Assembly: GCA_965205685.1 (NCBI GenBank)
Contig: OZ242174.1
Location: forward strand, 1,054,001-1,118,000
Length of the DNA: 64,000 bases
Source of the DNA: WTFY01 sp965205685
Lineage (GTDB): Bacteria; Pseudomonadota; Gammaproteobacteria; UBA4575
Reading direction: 5' to 3'
Shown: one piece after another, positions 1-7,552 of the stretch
Layout of the letters: every line of letters begins with the position of its first letter
How positions within the stretch are numbered: position 1 is the stretch's first letter
Notes under the pieces: model-generated
What the model was told of the DNA's origin: nothing
Database searches by the model: none
What the model saw: the letters and a program-made list of their open reading frames with translations, nothing else
Translations under genes and position numbers: made by a program

Positions 1-156
1 GGCGTGCAGGAGCTTCGCGAGCACCTGGTCGGGGTGACGGTGATCATGCGCACCGTGGATGATTCCAACCCCGTGCACGCCTGGGCAGAGTTCATGCTCC
101 GCCTGGACCGGGCCTGCCCGAGAAAGCGTAACCGCCTACCGCTTAAACATGGATGA
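1..156 (+). CDS. C-terminal fragment of an unrecognised protein
   Basis: An open frame runs in from the left edge and ends at TGA 154-156, giving 51 residues (GVQELREHLV... ending RLPLKHG). It is GC-rich with ordinary codon use, unlike the AT-rich DNA that follows, so it is probably the true end of a gene cut by the window edge. I do not recognise the family; the visible part has no motif and ends in a basic tail (RACPRKRNR). Confidence 0.4.
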   Translation, partial: GVQELREHLVGVTVIMRTVDDSNPVHAWAEFMLRLDRACPRKRNRLPLKHG

Positions 157-283
157 GGAAGGCTAGGGCGGTGCAATCCCACAAAACATAGGTGCACTTA
201 TTCCGATGGACTCGAATGGAAGTCAAGGCTGACTGATGAATTAATGGAAAACCTAATTGCTTGGTTTGTAGATTTTGACACTA

Positions 284-705
284 CTAGAGGTTGGAGATTG
301 TCCAATAGCTGGATATACAAGGTACTGGGCTACCAGCAGGTTGTACAAGCAAGGCATTACCTCGTGGCGGAATATTCAGGATGTCATCTACTTGCGCCCA
401 CTTCTCACCCTCCAAGTCCTTTTCGATGATCAGGTGCTTGCCTGTGCTATAAATCGTCTTGTCCAGCAAGAGATGAAAACGACCTCTTTGAGGTTGGAAT
501 GACGCAGGCGCAAAATGCTTCCACGGCGAAGATTGATCATGGGTTTGAAACGGATGTAGGCACTGGCAATGACTAGAAATTCGTGCTCAATTGCTTCTTC
601 GGCGCATTCACTGATATCAAAGTGTTCTTCATATATTGCTGACGCTCGGCGCTTTTGAAGCAAGCTCACTGAATTGTGCTCTTTGTCAGGAATTTTATGG
701 TGCAT
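284..705 (-). pseudogene. Decayed hypothetical gene, probable frameshift near 470
   Basis: Two adjacent minus-strand frames look like one interrupted protein. The first (705 down to 430) starts MHHKIPDKEH and reaches NLKEVVFIS. The next frame (469 down to 284) resumes LLDKTIYSTGKHLIIEKDLE and continues through EKWAQVDDILNIPPRG. Adding one T at the junction joins them smoothly (VFISLLDKTIYS), which is why I read a 1-nt frameshift rather than two genes. No family is recognised. The tail after NIPPRG looks like further decay. It lies in AT-rich accessory DNA left of the tRNA fragment. Two small spurious frames could give the same appearance. Confidence 0.35.
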
Positions 706-763
706 AAATTACTTGGCAGATAGATTAGATTTCTCAATGCCTTTGAATACGTTGTCCGTTAAT

Positions 764-793
764 TTGTCAAATAAATATAGTTACGAATATAAA
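764..793 (+). promoter_or_regulatory. Candidate sigma-70 promoter for the 822 gene
   Basis: TTGTCA (764-769) and TATAAA (788-793) are separated by 18 bp in an AT-rich stretch ending about 30 bp before the GTG start at 822. AGGAGAG (811-817) serves as the ribosome binding site. The AT-richness of the region makes chance matches fairly likely. Confidence 0.4.
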
Positions 794-821
794 TTTTGTA
801 GCACCTAGGCAGGAGAGAGTA

Positions 822-2018
822 GTGACAGGACTAAGCGTACTGTATGCAAAACAAGCAAGGGAAGAAAAGGGATGGGATGAGGTGCCTGACAGGGATAGGC
901 CTGGACGGCTGCGAGAAGTATATTGGGCAGGAGCTGCAAAGGGAAAGTTAGTGGAGGGAAAGTCATTCTTTGGAATGAGTTTTGATTACCGAACAGATCG
1001 AAAAGAGATAGGAAGGAAAATAGACGACCCAGGAGATAGTTTTATACATATAGTCGAAATAACGGGAAAGGCAGAAAGTAATTTTGAATGGGTGGAGGTT
1101 ACCGAAGTTTTCACAACTACTCCTGCAAAGACAATCGAAGGTGCAATGAGAGCGTGGAACGGTATAAAGGACAAACAGACAATAGACTTTGAGAAATTCA
1201 AGAAAGGGCTAAAAAGAGGAAGACCAAGTAGGGGGCAACAACGAAAGGCAGCAGATGACGTGATAAAGGCGATTAAAAAGAAAATAACAAAGACGTCGTA
1301 CAATGAAGTCGTAGACAGGTACGGGTATGGAACTTTGGTGGTAGGGATGCCTCTATGGTTTGCAACACTTCCTGAAAATCCATTTCGAGCAGAGAATGCA
1401 CTGGACGATTTCATGGTGCGGACAGCGATAGGGCTGGAAGAAATAGGACGAAATGAACTAAGAAGAAAAAAATGTCCGTTCAAGCACGTATTAGTACTCT
1501 GGGACATAACGCCTGAGGCCATAGAAGAATGGGATAAGAAAAAGTCTAGAGAATACGAAAACGCAGAAAACACGACATTAATGAATCCGATACCCATATC
1601 TACACTCGCGTCGTTTGCAGAGATACTAAAAAAAGCGATAAAGCAAACAGGAATTGTAGAAAGCGAAGCTCCTTCGTTTAGCTATTTTCTTGGAAAGAAA
1701 ATAGAAAAGAACAAAAAAGGAAAAGGGCCTTATCCATTCATGACATATGTAATGGAAAAGATGGCCAAGGAAATGAACGATAATTTACGAAGGAGAGGAG
1801 TAAGGGAGAAACTAAAACAGAGGATCAGTCTAGGACTTTGTCAAGCACTATGTTTCATAAAGATACATGGAATAGTAGGTTTGGAGAGGTGGTTAGCACA
1901 GAAGATATCGCCGAAACGATATTGGAGAATAAAAGTGTTAAGGCGAAGGACATTACGATTATACAGGGAAAGTGTGAAAAAACACAGAAGAATGAATAAC
2001 CGGGCTAACTGCCGATGA
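822..2018 (+). CDS. Orphan hypothetical protein, foreign codon use
   Basis: A 398-residue frame starts at GTG 822, behind a good AGGAGAG ribosome binding site. I do not recognise the family. The protein is highly charged, with Lys/Arg-rich stretches near residues 120-160. A more structured-looking core near residues 160-280 contains YGTLVVGMPLWFATLPENPF, CPFKHVLVLWDITPEAIEEW and NPIPISTLASFAEI. Codon use is unlike the rest of the window: AGA, AGG and ATA dominate and the coding strand is strikingly purine-rich, so the gene looks acquired. After about residue 335 the sequence becomes a basic, low-quality tail, while another frame (1850-1999) reads as a plausible acidic peptide, so a frameshift near 1800-1850 is possible. 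It lies just left of a tRNA-derived att-like repeat. Confidence 0.6.
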   Translation: MTGLSVLYAKQAREEKGWDEVPDRDRPGRLREVYWAGAAKGKLVEGKSFFGMSFDYRTDRKEIGRKIDDPGDSFIHIVEITGKAESNFEWVEVTEVFTTTPAKTIEGAMRAWNGIKDKQTIDFEKFKKGLKRGRPSRGQQRKAADDVIKAIKKKITKTSYNEVVDRYGYGTLVVGMPLWFATLPENPFRAENALDDFMVRTAIGLEEIGRNELRRKKCPFKHVLVLWDITPEAIEEWDKKKSREYENAENTTLMNPIPISTLASFAEILKKAIKQTGIVESEAPSFSYFLGKKIEKNKKGKGPYPFMTYVMEKMAKEMNDNLRRRGVREKLKQRISLGLCQALCFIKIHGIVGLERWLAQKISPKRYWRIKVLRRRTLRLYRESVKKHRRMNNRANCR

Positions 2019-2165
2019 CTTGGTAGATGAAAATAGTTTCCAATAAAGGGCGTCGAGTAGCCCTGAGTGTGAGTAGACGGGATCAATCTAGCTCAAGTTA
2101 ATTGGCCATGCAAGAAATATTAAAACGGTGAAAATTTAGTAAGTTATGGTTTTTTGGGGGGAGTT
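2019..2165. other. AT-rich gap before the tRNA fragment, no gene seen
   Basis: No gene is visible. The only structure noticed is a short hairpin, AGGGC-8-GCCCT at 2047-2064, which could end the 822 transcript. The stretch finishes with a GT-rich run just before the tRNA-derived repeat. Confidence 0.4.
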
Positions 2166-2210
2166 CTTCGAACCAGGTGGTCGGGAGTTCGAATCTCTCC
2201 GGGCGCGCCA
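2166..2210 (+). repeat. tRNA-Arg 3' fragment, att-like direct repeat
   Basis: These 45 bp match, without a mismatch, the 3' part of the tRNA-Arg gene at 8729-8805, from the anticodon loop (CTTCGAA) through the T arm to the CCA end. The sequence left of 2166 is not tRNA, so this is a fragment and not a second gene. Such fragments are typical footprints of tyrosine-recombinase elements that use tRNA 3' ends as attB. An integrase relic starts 23 bp to the right. Open frames translated through this stretch (for example RTRWSGVRISPGAP) are artefacts. Confidence 0.85.
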
Positions 2211-2232
2211 TTTTACCTGTTCGATCAGGCCG

Positions 2233-2408
2233 TTAGATGTACACTGACTTGTTTCTTTTTTCCTCAGTCTGCTGATTGTGCCGGTTTTGTGCTAGTCGGT
2301 GGCTTCGTGAGAGGTTGTCGGCATACTCCGCCAGATGCTTCACAGTCAAGTGGGCATACCGGAAGACCATCGAGTCGTCCGACCAGCCCCCAGATCCTGC
2401 AGCACGGG
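2233..2408 (-). pseudogene. Tyrosine recombinase (integrase) C-terminal relic
   Basis: On the minus strand the frame reads LPVLQDLGGW followed by SDDSMVFRYAHL and TVKHLAEYADNL, ending in TAA at 2235-2233. This is the signature C-terminal end of phage-type tyrosine recombinases, with the LQ-LGGW box and the catalytic Tyr in RYAHL. Upstream of LPVLQ the frame no longer resembles an integrase; the RHT box and the N-terminal domains are absent, so only about 55 residues survive. The relic sits 23 bp from the tRNA-Arg fragment, the usual position of an integrase next to its att site. No active integrase is visible elsewhere in the window. Confidence 0.75.
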
Positions 2409-2584
2409 TAGCAAGCTGTAGATTCGGTGAAGGTCATTTGCACGGGATGAATCTTAGAGGCTGATTAGTAAAATGTTAAATACCCGTAATTGAGAAGATT
2501 TGTGAAAACATATATCTAGAGTGCCAACACCAGAGTTCAGAGTTGAGACTGCGGGATTAAGTCTTGTCCGGTGGGAGGTGTGGC
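2409..2584. other. Gap without gene, holding a candidate promoter
   Basis: No coding sequence is seen. TTGAGA (2490-2495) and TATCTA (2513-2518) are spaced 17 bp and could form a sigma-70 promoter for the gene at 2585. The -35 box is a five-of-six match and the -10 box is weak. GGGAGG at about 2573-2578 is the ribosome binding site. Confidence 0.35.
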
Positions 2585-3049
2585 ATGGACAGGCGGGAGC
2601 AAATTCAACAGCGTTTCAACCGTGCCTTTGCACACTGGGAGATAAAGTTACCCGACGAAGCCATGCCGCTCGGCGTAGTCTGGATCATAGTTGAGCAAGG
2701 ATGGACCATCTGGACACGCTTCGATGTCGAGGATGGCTGTGAACACCTCGACTACTATGCCATGCACCGCATGACCAATGACCGCCATGTCCGCTTATAT
2801 GCTGACGGCAAGGAGGAAAGCTTGCCGGCCATTTCGTCGATTTGCAGCTATCCGGAGGACGCTACGGAGGCGGAGAAGGAAGCAGCACAGGACGAATATT
2901 TTGCGCACAATCAGGCAGTAGAGAAACTGCTGGAAGAGAAGGGCTTCGTCATGACGGACCAAGCCCACTTCAGCGCCCGCATCAATCGCTATCTGCAGAC
3001 CCACCCCGACGCGCTCAGCACAACTGAGCAGGGCGATCAGGATGACTGA
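2585..3049 (+). CDS. Hypothetical protein upstream of a TonB receptor
   Basis: The protein is 154 residues from ATG 2585 (MDRREQIQQRFNRAF), chosen for the GGGAGG ribosome binding site at proper spacing; an in-frame upstream start at 2564 has no such site. It is soluble and acidic with no signal peptide. Notable stretches are PLGVVWIIVEQGWTIWTRFD, EHLDYYAMHRMTNDRHVRLY, and a helical EATEAEKEAAQDEY segment in the C-terminal half. I do not recognise the family. It is the first gene after the integrase relic and lies directly before the TonB-dependent receptor, so the two may be co-transcribed. Confidence 0.65.
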   Translation: MDRREQIQQRFNRAFAHWEIKLPDEAMPLGVVWIIVEQGWTIWTRFDVEDGCEHLDYYAMHRMTNDRHVRLYADGKEESLPAISSICSYPEDATEAEKEAAQDEYFAHNQAVEKLLEEKGFVMTDQAHFSARINRYLQTHPDALSTTEQGDQDD

Positions 3050-3218
3050 ATTAATCAGAGATGTCCTAACAATTCAATTTCAACGATCACTGAGGTCCCT
3101 TCAAACGCTGGAAGGCAATCACCCAAAGACGTGGCTGGCCCTCATGTACTCCAGAGGTGAAGCCATCAATCCGCTGGCTTTTCTTTTTCTTGAGATAAGT
3201 CGGTACCTTGGGAGTGAG

Positions 3219-5231
3219 TTGAGACGTTTAGTGGGGTTAGTGATGCTGGTGATGGTCCCTGCGACTCTGTCGGCTGCTTATCCGATTGGGGAGATTGTCG
3301 TCACAGGAACCCTTAGCGAGCGCCTTGGCGACACCGGAAGTGTCAGCCGCATCCACGGTGACGCGCTGTCGGAGATCCGGTACAACCACATTCACGAAGC
3401 CCTGAGCCGGGTTCCCAGCATTTGGGTGACTCGGGGGTCCGGCCAAGAGCACCTGACTGCCATTCGCTCAGCGGTCTTTACCGGACCAGGGGCCTGTGGA
3501 AAGTTTCTCTACCTTGAGGACGGCCTGCCCATTCGGCCCGCGGGTTTTTGTAACATCAACAATCTCTTCGAGGTCAATGGCGAGCAGGCGGGCAGCATTG
3601 AGGTTTGGCGTGGACCGTCAAGTGCTGTACTGGGGGGTAATGCATTGCACGGAGCAATCAATGTGCTTACCGCCAACCCTGAGGGTGCCAGCCTGAGTCT
3701 GGAGGGTGGCGCCTACGGTTACTACCAGGCTCGAACCTCATTAGGCGGGCACATTGGTGGGCACTATGTGGGCCTGAGTGCCCATGGAAGCCAGACCGAT
3801 GGCTATCGAGATGCCACGGGGTATGACCAGCAGAAGTTCTCCTTGGCCCATGCCACTAACTTGGGTGCTTGGCAGGTGCGCAACACCCTGAACGCCACCA
3901 ACCTCAATCAGAGCACCGGCGGCTACGTGCAGGGTTTTGAAGCCTATGAGGACCGCGACCTACGCCGCTCCAACTCCAACCCCGGGGCCTATCGGGACGC
4001 TTGGTCCCTGCGTGCTGCCAGCCATTGGCAGCGTGAGCAAACCCGAATTTCCGCGTATCTGCGCCGCTCGCGCATGGAGTTTTTGCAACACTTCCTGCCC
4101 GGACAACCGACCGAGACCAATGAGCAGACCAGCGGCGGCGTACTGGTCCGTCAGCGGTTTGAGGCCGACACCTGGGCCGGGCAATACGGCGTGCAAATTG
4201 AAGCCATGCGGGGCAGCCTGCTTGAGATCCAGGATCGACCGACGGACGGTTCGGCCTTCCTGGTAGCCACTCGACCTGCAGGACGCCACTACGACTACGA
4301 CGTCGATTCGATCATGGCTGCCGGCTTCTACAACCTGAGTAGACCGTTGGCCGGGGGGCTGCACTTGCTGCACAGCCTGCGCCTTGAACACCTGAACTAC
4401 GATTATGAAAACCGTCACCTGACAGGTAACAGCCGCGATGATGGCTCACCCTGCGGTTTTGGCGGCTGCCTGTATACCCGCCCCGTTTCCCGGGAAGACA
4501 GCTTTACCGAAGTGGCGGGCCGCCTGGGCATCGAGCAGAATTTCGGTGCTCTCCACTCCGGCTACCTGATGCTCGGCACCGGGTTCCGACCACCGCAAGC
4601 CACCGAGCTCTACCGACTGCAGCAGGGGCAAACGGTGGCCGACCTGGACAGCGAACGCCTGCTGTCGGCAGAGGTGGGCTTTCGCAGTCGCACTTGGTCC
4701 CTGTCAGCGTTTAGCGAGTGGACCCGCGATTTCATTTTCCGCGACGCCAGTGGTTTCAACATCAGCGATGGCAAGACCAGGTCCCTCGGATTTGAATTTT
4801 CCGGCGATTGGCATCTGGGTGACCATATCTTGAGCCTCGCCGTCAGCCATGCCATACACAAATACGATTTTACCCGTGATGCCGCACGTGGGGAACGGAT
4901 CGAAGACGGCAACATGATGGATTCGGCGCCCCGCTGGCTCACCAATGCCCGTTGGCGCTATGAGCCGGGTGAACGCTGGTATTCCGAGTTCGAGCTGAAC
5001 TATGTGGACGAGCACTACATCAACGCCGCCAATACCGCCAAGTACGACGGCCACGTCGTGCTCAATTGGCGTGGTGGTTACAGACTGACTGAGCACGTCA
5101 ATCTGTTTGCCCGGATCATCAATCTGCTTGATGAACGCTATGCCGACCGTGCCGACCATGCTTTTGGGACCTACCGCTATTTTCCGGCCATGCCGGTCCA
5201 AGGCTATGTGGGGCTCAATCTGGTACTGTAG
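3219..5231 (+). CDS. TonB-dependent outer-membrane receptor
   Basis: An outer-membrane receptor that imports a ligand using energy passed from TonB-ExbB-ExbD. I chose TTG 3219, which gives a clean signal peptide (MRRLVGLVMLVMVPATLSA) followed by a mature start with a TonB-box-like IGEIVVTGT. In-frame starts at 3147 and 3042 are possible but add an odd N-terminal extension. The plug domain follows, with EALSRVPSIWVTRG, LYLEDGLPIRP, IEVWRGPSSAVLGGNALHGAINV. The rest is a beta-barrel closing with GYVGLNLVL, whose last residues suit barrel assembly. The size (about 670 residues) is normal. The substrate cannot be read from sequence; no Fur or Zur box was found upstream. Neighbours are two small unassigned genes. 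Confidence 0.85.
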   Translation: MRRLVGLVMLVMVPATLSAAYPIGEIVVTGTLSERLGDTGSVSRIHGDALSEIRYNHIHEALSRVPSIWVTRGSGQEHLTAIRSAVFTGPGACGKFLYLEDGLPIRPAGFCNINNLFEVNGEQAGSIEVWRGPSSAVLGGNALHGAINVLTANPEGASLSLEGGAYGYYQARTSLGGHIGGHYVGLSAHGSQTDGYRDATGYDQQKFSLAHATNLGAWQVRNTLNATNLNQSTGGYVQGFEAYEDRDLRRSNSNPGAYRDAWSLRAASHWQREQTRISAYLRRSRMEFLQHFLPGQPTETNEQTSGGVLVRQRFEADTWAGQYGVQIEAMRGSLLEIQDRPTDGSAFLVATRPAGRHYDYDVDSIMAAGFYNLSRPLAGGLHLLHSLRLEHLNYDYENRHLTGNSRDDGSPCGFGGCLYTRPVSREDSFTEVAGRLGIEQNFGALHSGYLMLGTGFRPPQATELYRLQQGQTVADLDSERLLSAEVGFRSRTWSLSAFSEWTRDFIFRDASGFNISDGKTRSLGFEFSGDWHLGDHILSLAVSHAIHKYDFTRDAARGERIEDGNMMDSAPRWLTNARWRYEPGERWYSEFELNYVDEHYINAANTAKYDGHVVLNWRGGYRLTEHVNLFARIINLLDERYADRADHAFGTYRYFPAMPVQGYVGLNLVL

Positions 5232-5312
5232 TTTGTAATGGGGTATCGTTTCCAGTCGATCAACGGCCCGAATTCTTCGGCTTATTTTGAAGGAGTTCAA
5301 TTATCATAAAGC

Positions 5313-5351
5313 AACTGCTTTCATAAAATATACCTTTTATAATAAGCAGTT
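5313..5351. repeat. AT-rich inverted repeat downstream of the TonB receptor
   Basis: AACTGCTT at the left end and AAGCAGTT at the right end are exact complements. The inner arms (CATAAAA and TTTTAT) extend the pairing with a small mismatch, giving a hairpin of about 15 bp with a short loop. It lies 80 bp after the receptor stop and could be a terminator or mRNA-end structure; there is no U-run directly after it. Confidence 0.5.
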
Positions 5352-5377
5352 ACCCATATATATTAATGTCTATTGTT

Positions 5378-5394
5378 TGGTCCCCTGGGGACCA
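5378..5394. promoter_or_regulatory. 17-bp perfect palindrome, possible operator
   Basis: TGGTCCCC-T-GGGGACCA is a perfect palindrome with 8-bp arms around one central base, 74 bp upstream of the next start codon (5468). A dyad with a single-base centre is better suited to a dimeric repressor than to an RNA hairpin. No known regulator is assigned. Confidence 0.35.
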
Positions 5395-5467
5395 GTGAGT
5401 CTACCAAGGCATTACAAAGTGCCTCGTTGCACGGAATCAGTCAATTAGAAAATCTGGAGGGAAACCG

Positions 5468-5953
5468 ATGCGCAAAATCCTGATGGCAATAAGCCTTTGT
5501 ACCTGCTTGATCCTTACCGGGACAGCGTTGGCCGAGAGCACACTACCCGCAGAGGATGCTGCCTCAAACCACATGGTGGCCGAGGCCAAGCTCACGGCCC
5601 ACTTCATCGATGCTGCCGTCAAGGCGGGAATGAGTCCGGAGGCAATCAATGCCGTACTGGCCTATGTGGCACAAAATTCTGTGATTACAGAATTCTGGAT
5701 CAGTGACGAGCACGGCCAGATCGAGTTTACCAGCATGCCGGGTACATCCTTCAGTTTCCCGACCGACCCGAAAAGCGACACTCAGGCCGCTCCCTTTGCT
5801 GCGCTTTTGTCAGGCAGCCAATCCGTAGTCATTCAGGCAGTGGAAAAGCGTGAACTCGACGGCGCACTGTTCAAATATGTCGGGGTGGCGGGAGTGGACA
5901 AGCCGAGAATCGTGCAGGTGGGCATCTCCGCAACCGAACTGCACGGACCGTAA
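5468..5953 (+). CDS. Periplasmic Cache-like small protein
   Basis: A 161-residue protein with a clear signal peptide (MRKILMAISLCTCLILTGTALA) and a strong GGAGGG ribosome binding site. The mature part has a helix (AAVKAGMSPEAINAVLAYVA) and then a sensor-like alpha/beta fold: ITEFWISDEHGQIEFTSMPG, FTFP-type loop, and KYVGVAGVDKPRIVQVGI. That pattern resembles the single Cache domains of chemoreceptors and histidine kinases, but there is no transmembrane or signalling domain, so it would be a free periplasmic ligand-binding protein. The ligand is unknown. It follows the TonB receptor after a 236-bp gap with two dyads. The Cache assignment is by pattern only. Confidence 0.6.
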   Translation: MRKILMAISLCTCLILTGTALAESTLPAEDAASNHMVAEAKLTAHFIDAAVKAGMSPEAINAVLAYVAQNSVITEFWISDEHGQIEFTSMPGTSFSFPTDPKSDTQAAPFAALLSGSQSVVIQAVEKRELDGALFKYVGVAGVDKPRIVQVGISATELHGP

Positions 5954-6040
5954 ACGGGGCAAGGAATGCCCGCGAGCAAGCCTGATACGCTGGGCAGGAT
6001 GTTCCAGGGACAGTTCGCCTACAACCAGGAAGAGGGATGC

Positions 6041-6361
6041 TCAGAGGGGCTTGCTTTTATCGGTCTCGGATTCGGCGCGAAGATTCACCGACCGGATCGC
6101 CTGGATGATCTCCTCGTGCTTTTTGTCCACGTATTTTTTCTGGGTACGCACGGACTTGTTATAGGACATCACAATCAGCGGTGCAAACAGGGCACAGAGT
6201 ATCCAGATGATGATCGGAACAAAAATGGTCCAGAGGGTGGCAACGGCGAGGATGATCGCCAGTAGTCCGCCGATCAGGTTCGTGTAGGTGAACCCCAGGG
6301 GACCAAGCAGGATTGCCAGTATGAATGCGATTAACGGCGATCTTTGTTGTTGCATCACCAT
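6041..6361 (-). CDS. Small inner-membrane protein, unknown
   Basis: About 106 residues from ATG 6361 (MVMQQQRSPL); a start at 6355 is nearly equivalent, and one at 6439 adds a polar leader without an apparent ribosome binding site. Two or three hydrophobic segments are visible: SPLIAFILAILLGPLGF, GGLLAIILAVATLW, and VPIIIWILCALFAPLIVM. A basic, helical tail follows (KSVRTQKKYVDKKHEEIIQ). I do not recognise a family. The gene converges with the Cache-like gene and is divergent from msrP. Confidence 0.5.
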   Translation of the reverse strand: MVMQQQRSPLIAFILAILLGPLGFTYTNLIGGLLAIILAVATLWTIFVPIIIWILCALFAPLIVMSYNKSVRTQKKYVDKKHEEIIQAIRSVNLRAESETDKSKPL

Positions 6362-6582
6362 CCCGAATAGTTGCGCTTGTTCAATGATAGCATCATTTGG
6401 GCCGAACTCTGGTAGCCGGTTCGTTGTCTGATAGGGCATGAGGTGTCAAGGATCTGGTTCGCGGATTTTGCACTGCGAGGCCTGCCTACTTACAATCTCC
6501 TTGCATCCTCTGTAGAAGCAAAGGGCGTGTAGAGACATCCTTGAGCACCGCTGACCTGAAACTCTGAAAGGACCTGTTGAGT

Positions 6583-7539
6583 ATGTTGCTTAAAACCACC
6601 CGGGCTTGCGATATCCATGAATCCCAGGTCACCGATGAATCACTATACAAGGCGCGACGAAAGTTCATGCAGGGCACAGCGGCCTTGGCAGGGGCTTCCA
6701 TGCTACCAGCCTCCTCCCTGTGGCCAGGACCCGTACGTGCCGCCTTCAATTTCGGGGATATCGAAAAAAGCGGATTCTCTACCGCTGAAGAGCTCAACTC
6801 GTTCGAGGACATCACGAGCTACAACAACTTCTACGAACTCGGTACGAAAAAAGGCGATCCGAAACGCAACGCGCACCGCCTCATCACAAAGCCGTGGAGT
6901 ATCCGGGTGGACGGCGAGTGTGGCAAGCCAGGCGACTACGATCTTGAAGATTTCATTCCCGCTCCCAAGCTTGAGGAACGGATATATCGTCTGCGTTGCG
7001 TGGAAGCCTGGTCGATGGTCATCCCCTGGGTAGGCGTTGAACTGGGGCCCGTACTGAAGCGTTTTGAACCTACGTCCAAGGCCAAGTACGTACAGTTCTT
7101 TACATTGCATGACCCGAAGAACCTGCCGGGTCAAAGGCGCTCGGTACTGGACTGGCCGTACCGCGAGGGCCTGAGAATGGACGAGGCCATGCATCCCTTG
7201 ACGATATTGGCCGTGGGACTGTATGGAAAAGAGTTGCCGAATCAAAACGGTGCACCGCTGCGCCTGGTAGTGCCGTGGAAATACGGGTTCAAGAGTATCA
7301 AGTCGATCGTACGTGTACACTTTACGGAATCCCAGCCCGCGACCAGCTGGAATCAGTCCGCCCCCCGGGAGTACGGCTTTTACTCGAACGTCAATCCTGC
7401 GGTGAACCATCCGCGCTGGAGCCAGAAACGGGAGCGCAGGATCGGCGAGATCCTGAAGAGAGAGACCCTGCCGTTCAATGGCTATGCGGAGCAGGTGGCC
7501 GATCTGTATGCAGGCATGGACCTTAAAAAGCATTTCTGA
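6583..7539 (+). CDS. msrP: Protein-methionine-sulfoxide reductase catalytic subunit MsrP
   Basis: A periplasmic molybdopterin enzyme (YedY family) that reduces methionine sulfoxide in envelope proteins, taking electrons from the membrane heme protein MsrQ. A twin-arginine signal is visible (KARRKFMQGTAALAGAS). The molybdenum-ligating Cys lies in RLRCVEAWSMVIPWVGV. KYVQFFTLHDP and PLRLVVPWKYGFKSIKSIV are characteristic of the family. At about 318 residues it is the usual length. ATG 6583 follows AAAGGA at 6567-6572; TTG 6577 is an alternative start. msrQ begins 13 bp after the stop, so the two form an operon. Confidence 0.93.
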   Translation: MLLKTTRACDIHESQVTDESLYKARRKFMQGTAALAGASMLPASSLWPGPVRAAFNFGDIEKSGFSTAEELNSFEDITSYNNFYELGTKKGDPKRNAHRLITKPWSIRVDGECGKPGDYDLEDFIPAPKLEERIYRLRCVEAWSMVIPWVGVELGPVLKRFEPTSKAKYVQFFTLHDPKNLPGQRRSVLDWPYREGLRMDEAMHPLTILAVGLYGKELPNQNGAPLRLVVPWKYGFKSIKSIVRVHFTESQPATSWNQSAPREYGFYSNVNPAVNHPRWSQKRERRIGEILKRETLPFNGYAEQVADLYAGMDLKKHF

Positions 7540-7552
7540 GCAGAGCCTTCGC

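Noticed and set aside
986..1597. Minus-strand 203-residue frame opposite the orphan gene
   Set aside because: Ser/Phe-rich shadow of a purine-rich gene; the plus strand has the ribosome binding site and the more protein-like sequence.
2154..2411. Plus-strand frame across the tRNA fragment
   Set aside because: It translates tRNA 3' sequence and the antisense of the integrase relic.
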